DNA of 59,231 nucleotides, from positions 1 through 59,231 of the forward strand of contig SFHU01000002.1 of NCBI GenBank assembly GCA_004555535.1, written 5' to 3'. Each line of letters begins with the position of its first letter. Position 1 is the first letter of the stretch. Positions 49,260 to 56,900 of this stretch are shown one piece after another. The notes beneath the pieces are model-generated. The model was not told the origin of the DNA. It made no database searches and was given only the letters and a program-made list of their open reading frames with translations. The DNA comes from Clostridiales bacterium. GTDB taxonomy: Bacteria > Bacillota > Clostridia > Christensenellales > Aristaeellaceae. The position numbers were made by a program, and so were the translations under genes.

Positions 49260-49330
49260 CGTTGGGCTGCCGCCCAAACCTGCTTGAGGGATTTCATCCC
49301 TCAAACTCCCTTCTCCGCTTCGCGCGCAGG
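49260..49330 (+). repeat. Modular intergenic repeat, copy D (short form)
   Basis: CGTTGGGCTGCCGCCCAA-ACCTGC, GAGGGATTTCATCCCTC and CTTCTCCGCTTCGCGCGCAGG, as in copies A and B. It separates the convergent ends of the penicillin-binding protein gene and the pilus operon. Confidence 0.8.
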
Positions 49331-49345
49331 AAAATGCATTGCAGC

Positions 49346-50599
49346 TTATTCTCCGCTCTCCTGCGCGACCGTATAGCGTTCCAGTTTGCAGCGCACGGTC
49401 ACGCGCGTGAGGCCGCCCTTGGTACAGGTGAAGAGCGTCAGATCCCAATCGCCGGTGATCATCTCCTCGACAGCCTTCTTTTCCAGCTGCTCCATCGCGC
49501 AGACGGTGTAGTAGAAGACGTTGCCCTCCACATCGGTAAAGCGCACCTCGTCGCCGATGGAAAGGTCCTTGAGCCTGCCGAAGTGGCGCTCGTAGTTATG
49601 TCCGCAGATGACCATGTCGCGGCTGTACACCGAGCCGACAAAGCGACAGGGCGCCTTCTTGAGCCGCGGATAGCTCCATTCGCTGATCACGGGCAGCGAC
49701 AGCTCCAGCGAGGGCACCTCGACCACGCCGATATACGTCTGTCCGTCGGCGCTGCGCGTCGGCATCTCCATGTCGGGATAGAGCACGAACGCGGGCAGAG
49801 ACACCGCCTGCGTCAGGTAGGGCAGCAGCGTGTCGACCAGCGACGACCAGAGCTTCCCGAGCTGTGACCACGCCAGCGCCATGCCCTCGCTGTCCGTCGG
49901 CCAGGGCGTCAGCCGCCCCGCCGCGTCGCGGATCCAGGGCAGCAGCGCGCCATGGGCATCCCGCGTCCAGCCGTCAAGCTCCGTCTCTTCGGCCTGCGCT
50001 TCCTCCCGTTCGCTGGCAGGCGACAGGGGTTCCGTCCCCCCAGGAGCGTCATTCTGCGCACCGTCATCCGCCGCGTCCTGCACCGGCGAGGACGGCAGGT
50101 TTTCCGTTTCCAGGGGCGTCATGCCCTGCGCATCGCCATCCGCCGCGTCCTGCGCCGGCGAGGACGGCAGATTCTCCGTTTCCAAGGGCGTCTTGTCCTG
50201 CGCGGCGGAATCCGCCGTTTCCCCTGTCGGAGCGGACTGCGCGTCCAGCCGCAGCTGTGCCCACTCGTGCACACGGCCATCGGCATCCGCCAGCGACGCG
50301 ACGGGCTGCCCGTCCTCCCCGACAGGCCAGGGCATCGGCTCGCCCTGCGCATCGAGCGGCCAATCGAGCGGGTGGCCCTGCGCGTCCGTCAGCACGAGGC
50401 CGGAGGACTCGCTCTCCGCCTCCTCCGTCTTCGGGATGGCCTCCAGCAGCTCGCCGAGCGCCTCAAAGGCCGCCGCCTCCGCCTGCTCCTGCTCGCGCAG
50501 GTTGTGCATCGTCAAAAGCAGGGCAGCCGCAATCAGCAGCAGCCCCGCCGTCATCAGGAGGCCGCCCCTGCGGGCCCTCCTGCGCTTATTCCTCTTCAT
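49346..50599 (-). CDS. Sortase with an inserted repeat-rich extracellular stalk
   Basis: 417 residues; AAGGAG before the ATG, which overlaps the minor pilin gene. Basic N terminus, membrane span (about 12-30), then a ~210-residue stalk, then the sortase domain (about 280-410) with His334 in ICGHNY, catalytic Cys392 in TLFTCTKGG and Arg in TRVTVR. The stalk has repeats of the type D-A-x-G-x-x-x-P-W-P (seven poorly matched copies in two groups) around two 24-26-residue Thr/Pro/Glu repeats containing TPLETENLPSS. Last gene of the pilus operon; it may attach the finished pilus to the wall or process a special substrate. The class cannot be fixed by eye. Confidence 0.85.
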   Translation of the reverse strand: MKRNKRRRARRGGLLMTAGLLLIAAALLLTMHNLREQEQAEAAAFEALGELLEAIPKTEEAESESSGLVLTDAQGHPLDWPLDAQGEPMPWPVGEDGQPVASLADADGRVHEWAQLRLDAQSAPTGETADSAAQDKTPLETENLPSSPAQDAADGDAQGMTPLETENLPSSPVQDAADDGAQNDAPGGTEPLSPASEREEAQAEETELDGWTRDAHGALLPWIRDAAGRLTPWPTDSEGMALAWSQLGKLWSSLVDTLLPYLTQAVSLPAFVLYPDMEMPTRSADGQTYIGVVEVPSLELSLPVISEWSYPRLKKAPCRFVGSVYSRDMVICGHNYERHFGRLKDLSIGDEVRFTDVEGNVFYYTVCAMEQLEKKAVEEMITGDWDLTLFTCTKGGLTRVTVRCKLERYTVAQESGE

Positions 50600-51563
50600 C
50601 GCGTCTCCTTCGCAGCCAGCCGATCAGAAACAGCGCCATGCCGCCCGCCGCCAGCAGCGGCACGGGCCACCAGAGCAGCCCCGTCTGCGGCAGCGTCGTG
50701 CAGGGCAGCTTGGGAGGCGTCACGCCCTTCTTCGTGTTCACGATGGTGATGAGCTTGCCCATCCCCGTCCGCCCGCCGCTCCCGCGGGTGAAATACGACC
50801 CCGTGTAATCGATGCGCGGCGCCCTGTATCCATCCGGCACCGGGCTCTCCGTGACACGGAACGTCGCCGGCTGGCTGACGCCGCGCACATCCCAGGTATA
50901 GGTCCAGTTGTTCTCGGCGTTCAGCTTCTGCGCTTCGCCGTAGCGCTTGCCGTTGACGTAGAGCTGCACGGTGATCTCCGGGCCGACGCCGCCGACCCAG
51001 ACCTTCTTGACGCGGACCTCATCAAAAACCCCCTGCGTCTCCGGCTTGGGTTCGATGGTCACGTCGTACATCCAGTTGTCCTGAACATCCCGGGACGGGA
51101 GCGCGACCAGCGTCGGCTGGGCCATATAGACCCTGTCCCCGCTCTGGTGCGGCGTGCCGATCACCAGATACAGCCCGACGCGCAGCCCGTCAAAGACCGC
51201 GCTGCCATCCGCGCCGATGCTCGCCGTTCGGCTCCACTGCCCGGCGCGGCCCGCATAGCCCGAGAGCGTGCCGGCCAGCGTGCTCCAGCCCTCGCTGTCC
51301 AGATCCGTCAGATCCTCCGTGGAGCAGACGTCCGCGAAATCCGCCGTCGGCGTGAACTCGCCGAAACCGCTCATCTCCGCGACCCGGTAGATCGTAAAGG
51401 GCATCCCCTTCGCCGAAAAACGGACGGTCAGCGATACCGGCTGAGGCGTGATCGCGTCAATGGCCCGTGCCGCCGGCGCGGCGGCCAGCAGCGCCACCAC
51501 GAGCAGCAGCAGCGCCAGCGCTCTTGCGCCCGGCCTGCGCACAATCGCACGATATTCCCGCAC
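50586..51563 (-). CDS. Minor pilin / wall-anchored protein with LPQTG
   Basis: 325 residues from a GTG at 51563, preferred because GAGGAGAGG lies just upstream and the protein then starts with a signal peptide (ARALALLLLVVALLAAAPAARA). The ATG at 51608 overlapping the sortase stop has no ribosome site. Residues 30-165 form a pilin-like N-terminal domain, then a Cna-B fold (VRVKKVWVGG, YTWDV, FRVTESPVPDGY). At the end come LPQTG (near 50679-50693), a membrane span and RRRR, a complete sorting signal. Its position next to the sortases suggests the basal or ancillary pilin. Confidence 0.88.
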   Translation of the reverse strand: MREYRAIVRRPGARALALLLLVVALLAAAPAARAIDAITPQPVSLTVRFSAKGMPFTIYRVAEMSGFGEFTPTADFADVCSTEDLTDLDSEGWSTLAGTLSGYAGRAGQWSRTASIGADGSAVFDGLRVGLYLVIGTPHQSGDRVYMAQPTLVALPSRDVQDNWMYDVTIEPKPETQGVFDEVRVKKVWVGGVGPEITVQLYVNGKRYGEAQKLNAENNWTYTWDVRGVSQPATFRVTESPVPDGYRAPRIDYTGSYFTRGSGGRTGMGKLITIVNTKKGVTPPKLPCTTLPQTGLLWWPVPLLAAGGMALFLIGWLRRRRDEEE

Positions 51564-51604
51564 GGCAATCCTCTCCTCTGTCTCTTCTCTCCCGCGTCCC
51601 CGGC

Positions 51605-52420
51605 TCATCCGCGCCGGCGGGACAGCAGGCCAATCATCATCACAAGTATCAGCAGCGGCCCGGCCACAGCGAGGGCCACCTTCCAGCGCTCCACCTGCAC
51701 GGCATCCGCCGTGACGGTGACGGGCGCTTTCTCCTTCTGCGTTTCAATCCTGTGGCCGCGCACGAGCAGCCTGTGCGAATTGATGCCGTAGGGCGTACAA
51801 GTCACCAGCGTGCACAGGTCGGCCAGCGGGTCAAGCTCCAGCGCGCTGACGTCCTCCGGCTCGACGACCAGAATCTGGTCGACCTCGTAGGTCAGCGTTT
51901 CGTCGAGCACATGGAGCATGAACGTGTCGCCCACAACCAGCTTGTCCAGGCTTGTGAACAGCTTGGCCGAGGGCAGGCCGCGGTGGCCGGAGAGCACGCA
52001 GTGCGTCCCCAGCCCGCCCACGGGCAGGGAGCTGCCCTCGATATGCCCGATGGCGATTTGCAGCACGCCCTCGCTCGTCCCATGGTAGATGGGCAGGCTG
52101 CATCCAATCGCGGGCACCTCGACATAGCCCATGATGCCTGTGCCGGAGACGTCCAGCACGCGCTCATAGACGGCCCGCTCCTCATCACTGAGCGCAAACC
52201 GCCCGGGCCCGTTTTGAAGCGTCGCGTTGTATGCCCGCGCCCCGGCGAGCAGCTCGTCGTAGCGGGAATGATCCAGCTCGGCGACTGTCTCGCTGTAGCT
52301 GGCAATGGCGCGGGATTGATGCATCGAGTTCCACCAGTCGCTGACGGTGGGATACAGCATCAAAGAGAGCCCTACCAGGAGCACCAGAACCAGAGCAATT
52401 GTCGAAAGATGCTTTTTCAT
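51605..52420 (-). CDS. Class C (pilus-assembling) sortase
   Basis: 271 residues, AAGGAG before the ATG. N-terminal span (about 8-25), a DWWNS-containing segment typical of class C, then the catalytic core with His146 in LSGHRGLP, Cys208 in TLVTCTPYG and Arg in HRLLVRG, and a C-terminal span (about 245-265) with RRRG, the second anchor characteristic of class C. It links pilin subunits through their LPxTG Thr to a pilin Lys. It lies between major and minor pilin genes. Confidence 0.95.
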   Translation of the reverse strand: MKKHLSTIALVLVLLVGLSLMLYPTVSDWWNSMHQSRAIASYSETVAELDHSRYDELLAGARAYNATLQNGPGRFALSDEERAVYERVLDVSGTGIMGYVEVPAIGCSLPIYHGTSEGVLQIAIGHIEGSSLPVGGLGTHCVLSGHRGLPSAKLFTSLDKLVVGDTFMLHVLDETLTYEVDQILVVEPEDVSALELDPLADLCTLVTCTPYGINSHRLLVRGHRIETQKEKAPVTVTADAVQVERWKVALAVAGPLLILVMMIGLLSRRRG

Positions 52421-52447
52421 AGGGTTCTCCTTGAGGCTGCCAGAGTC

Positions 52448-52475
52448 CCCGGGGAGGAGAAGCCCCCTCCCCGGG
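52448..52475 (-). other. Strong hairpin between major pilin and sortase genes
   Basis: CCCGGGGAGG (52448-52457) and its exact complement (52466-52475) form a 10-bp G+C stem with an 8-base loop and no T-run. Probably it stabilises the 3' end of the pilin message or limits read-through. Confidence 0.6.
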
Positions 52476-52495
52476 AAACACAGCCAGCCGAATGA

Positions 52496-53920
52496 TTACG
52501 CGTTCCTGCGGCGCCTGACGATCAGCAGCGCGACCGCGCCGACGACGAGCACGCCGCCGACCACATAGAAGATCGTCGTGCCGATGCCGCCGGTGGAGGG
52601 CAGCTCCGTGCCGGTCTGGTTGAGCACCTTGACCTCGTTCACGCCCTGCGGCGCTTCGGTCGTTGCGTTGACCACGCCGTTTTCGCCGATGACGACGGTC
52701 ACCGGGCCAGCGAGCTTGTTATAGCCGGCCGGCGCCGCAGTCTCGGTCAGATAATAGGTGTCGGCATCCAGACCCTTGATAGTGAACTTGCCGGTCGTGT
52801 TGGTCGTGATCTCCGTCACCGTGCCGGTCTCGCCGGTCTTGGCCACGCGATAGACGTTGTTGCCCTCGGAAACGAGCGCGATGGGATTGGAGCCGTCGGC
52901 ATTCTTGCTCAGCGTGAAGGTCGCGCCGGCCAGCGCCGTTTCCGTCTCGCCTTTTATCGTGTACTTGAACACGTCCACATCCCAGGTGTAGGTCTTGGTC
53001 TGGCTGTCCGGCGTATACTTGGTGTTGCTGCTGTCGCCGTAGCTGACCTTGCTGGTGTTGGGATTGCCCTCGCCGGCGATGACAGCGTTCTCGTTCAGCG
53101 TCGCGGTGTAGCTGATGACAATCTGATCGTTCGCCTTCAGCGTGTCGCAGAAGGCCTGGGTAAACCGGACCTCAAAGGTGCAGTCGTCTGTCAGCTCCTC
53201 GGCCACGACCGTATAATTGGACGCGTCGACCGCTGTGCCGTTGAGCGTGATGCCGGTCACGCCGGTATAGGTCAGCCCGGCGGACATCGTATCGTGGAAG
53301 ACATAATTCTCCGCGCCGGCCTGCGCCGTGATGGTGCTCTTGAAGTTCACCGTCTGGCCGATGTCCGCGTCATTCTTTTCGCCATATTTGCCGGTGGAGT
53401 CCTCTTCAACGGTCTTGACGTTCACGGGCACCTCGTTCTTCTCTTTCATGGTCACATTCGGGTTGGTGGTGTCCAGGGAGCACAGCGTGCCCAGCGTGGT
53501 GTCGACCAGGTAGTAGCCCAGATCGAGGCCCGTGAAGGAGATCGTCGTGGTCGTGGCGGTCACGCTGCCCTGATTGGCAATGCTGTTGTCCTTGGCATAC
53601 TTCTGCGCCGCCTTGGCAAACGCGGCTGCATTCGCGCCATCCTTCCAGGTCACATAGCCCTGGTCATCCACCTCGACATAGGTGCCCTTGATGGCTTCGC
53701 TGTTGATAAAGGTGTTCCACGCCGTCGTCGCCTTGTAGGCGTAGGCATTGGCAGACGCATTGTAGCTCTCCAGATCGAGGATCTGATAGATGGTGTAGGT
53801 CTGGCCGACCACGGCGTCATTGATGGTGATGGAGCCGGTCTCTCCCTCGGCAAAGGCGGTGACGGCAAAAACCATCATCAGCGCCAGAACGAGGCTTGCA
53901 ATTCTTAGCATGTTTTTCAT
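52496..53920 (-). CDS. Major pilin, isopeptide-forming, LPSTG
   Basis: 474 residues from the ATG at 53920 with AAAGGA upstream. Signal peptide (LRIASLVLALMMVFAVTAFA), then a D1-like domain starting GSITINDAVVGQTYTIYQI, a central D2 domain of the fimbrial isopeptide type, and a Cna-B domain with the E-box YYLTETAAPAGYN. The sorting signal LPSTGG (near 52585-52603), membrane span and RRRR close the protein. Intramolecular Lys-Asn bonds are expected. It is the shaft subunit polymerised by the class C sortase. Confidence 0.94.
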   Translation of the reverse strand: MKNMLRIASLVLALMMVFAVTAFAEGETGSITINDAVVGQTYTIYQILDLESYNASANAYAYKATTAWNTFINSEAIKGTYVEVDDQGYVTWKDGANAAAFAKAAQKYAKDNSIANQGSVTATTTTISFTGLDLGYYLVDTTLGTLCSLDTTNPNVTMKEKNEVPVNVKTVEEDSTGKYGEKNDADIGQTVNFKSTITAQAGAENYVFHDTMSAGLTYTGVTGITLNGTAVDASNYTVVAEELTDDCTFEVRFTQAFCDTLKANDQIVISYTATLNENAVIAGEGNPNTSKVSYGDSSNTKYTPDSQTKTYTWDVDVFKYTIKGETETALAGATFTLSKNADGSNPIALVSEGNNVYRVAKTGETGTVTEITTNTTGKFTIKGLDADTYYLTETAAPAGYNKLAGPVTVVIGENGVVNATTEAPQGVNEVKVLNQTGTELPSTGGIGTTIFYVVGGVLVVGAVALLIVRRRRNA

Positions 53921-53976
53921 CGTTCGTTTTCCTTTCGTCATGTTGTTGTGATTCTGTTTGTATCTTGGATTGCAGT

Positions 53977-56900
53977 TCAGGATGATTGGTTATCCTCCTT
54001 CCTGCGCCGATTATGGATATACAACAGGAATGCGCTCGCTGCCATCAGCAGCAGGCCTCCCGAGGTATACAGGAGAGGTCCGGTTCCGCCGGTACGGGGA
54101 AGCTCAAAATACTTCTGGTTCGGATATACTCCGCTCCATTCCACGCTGCTTCCGTCTGCGCCCTGCACGGCGACCGTCACCTCGTCATAGGCCACCCTCA
54201 CCGTATAGGTGTTGCCGTTGGCGACATAGCCGTCCGGAATCATCGTTTCCTGCAGCGTATAGATGTGTCCCGAAGGAATGCCCGTAAAGGATACGATGCC
54301 ATCCGCCGTCGAGGTCTGATCCTGAGACTCGACGGGTACGCTGGTTTTGTTGCCGCGGCAGATCGCGCACTGCGAGGTATCATGGCTCAAGGTGAATACC
54401 GCGCCCGGAACATTGCCTCCCTGTCCATCGGTCTTTGTGAACCGCAGCTCTGCAAGATATCCATGCACCGACGGAATCGGGAACTCGATCGTCTTCGGAT
54501 CGGAAACCGTCAGATTGCCATCCGTGCCTTCAATCGTCCTGTACTGGAGACTGGTGGTGTCGTTTGTCGGATAGATCGTTCCTTCCGCGAAGCTCCCGGT
54601 CTCGTTTTTGAGGCGCACCCGATAAACCAGCTCATAGAGATAGACCGTCGCTGTGCCGTTGTTCTGCGTCTGATAGCCCGATTCCTTCAGATTCCAGTTG
54701 ATCGCCGCCTTATCCGCGACAAACGCCGCGGTATTCTCGCCGTTTTCATCATGTGAACCTTTCAGGTTTCCTTCAACCAGCTTGGGTTCCTTGCTGTAGA
54801 AGCCGATAAACTCGACAGTCTCCGTCGAACCGCCGACAGTCGGCAAGGGATCGCTGGCCACCCAGTCCGCAACAGCCCCGGCCGCCACCGACTGCTTGAT
54901 TTCCTCAAAGATCTGATTGTACGCGGCGGTCAGACCGGCGGAATCCGTGCTGTCGTAGTAATAGCCGGAACCGATTTTCTCGCGCAGCCAGCTCTTATAC
55001 GACTCGGTGCTGCTCGCATCGCCGATCTCGTAGGTTGTCCCTGTGCGATCCACGACCGAGAATCCATCCGCATTCTCGCTCTGCGTGATATATTCCTGAA
55101 TCGTCTGTCCCGCCACATCCACGCCGATGGAGAAGATCGTCGTGCCTGCCTCCTTGATCGCCGCAGCCTTTTTCCGCGCGCGAATAGCGGCCTCGTCGCT
55201 GTAGCTGGTGCCGTACAGGCACTTCTTGTTCAGCACATGATCGTAGAATCTGCCCGTGGAATCATACGGATCGTAGCCGGAATAGCCGCTGCTGATATAG
55301 GTGGTCGGGAAGCCATCGCTGAGGAAGATAATGAACTTGTTCTCGTTGCTCACGCCATTGAGCATATCCGAGGCCATCGCCAGACCCGCCTCGACGTTGG
55401 TGAAGCGGGTATGAGCATCTTTATAGCCGGGAGCATTGATGATGCTTCCCGTCCGGGTTCGCATGGTGTTCTTCAGCGCGTCGGCCTGTGCCTGGTTCGA
55501 GCAGGGCTGCAGGCCGAAGATTTGATGCGCATCGGTATTGAACGCCACATAGCCCACCTTGCTGATTCCCAGCGAGTTGTTTTCCGCGAACTGATCAAGG
55601 AAGCTTTCCGCCGCCGTCATCGCCGCCGCATAGCGGGTTACGCCGCCAAAGTTGGAGTTCATCGTGTTGGAGATATCCATCACGATGACAATGGCCATAT
55701 CCGGCTCTTTCACAATCTGCGACACATTCACGGACGTCTGCACCTGCAGCGTGATGTCAAAGACGTTTTCCAGCTCCGTTCCCGCGATGGTCTTGCTCAC
55801 GGAGACGCTGCCGTCATTCGTGGCATTGCTTCCGCCGCGATCCTTCACCTGCACGTCCGAGGGCTGCGCCGCTCTCTCCCCGACATCGAGGGGCATGCTG
55901 GCCATCGTGACAGCCGACGCTCGTCTCGCCCTGGACAGGGTCGCTGTGCTGCCGCTGTACCTCTGGAACCAGCCGCTGTCGCGCAGCGACATCCAGTTGC
56001 TGCCCTTGGCCGCCTCTGCGATGCTGTTGGGATCGCCGTAGAGAAGGAAGAACACCCTGTTATACAGCGCTTCAAACTCCTCCTGCGTCAGCTCTCCCTG
56101 TTCAAACGCCTCGCGAAGCCGTTCAAGCAGCGCATTCGCCTCCTGGGCAGAGAGCTCATCCAGCTCCCCGATGGCTTCAAGCGCTTCTACCTCAGCCAGG
56201 TATTGCTCATAAACAGTCTTCTGCTCCTCCAGCTCTGCCTCGCCCGGCGTCGCTTCTCCCGGGGTTGCTTCACCCGGCGTCGCCTCGCCCGGCGTTGCTT
56301 CGCCCGGCGTCGCTTCCTCCGGCGTCTCGTCCGGCTCCGCTTCGCCCGGCGTCGTTTCCGGCGTCTCCTCCGGCTCCGCTTCGCCCGGCATCGTTTCCTC
56401 CGGCGTCTCGTCCGGCTCCGCTTCGCCCGGCGTCGTTTCCTCCGGCGTCTCATCCGGCTCCGCTTCGCCCGGTATCGTTTCACCCGGCGTCGCCTCGCCC
56501 GGCGTCGTTTCCGGGGTCTCCTCCGGCTCCGCTTCGCCCGGCGTCGTTTCCGGCGTCTCGTCCGGCTCCGCTTCGCCCGGCGTCGTTTCCTCCGGCGTCT
56601 CGTCCGGCTCCGCTTCGCCCGGCGTCGTTTCCTCCGGCGTCTCGTCCGGCTCCGCTTCGCCCGGCGTCGTTTCCGGCGTCTCCTCATCCGGTTCGGACGT
56701 CCGCCTCGCGGTCAGAAGTGCCGGAATCTCCTTCGTCAGCGCTTCTTCGGCTTCCACGTCCGGCGTCGCTGCGGGCTTCATGGTCGGCTGAATCAGGCAG
56801 GCTTCACTGTGGACATGCTCCGGCAGACGGCAGATGAACGCGCCGCTTCCATCGAAGCATTCCGCATCGTGCGCATGCTCCTCCAGATTGCAATAGGTCA

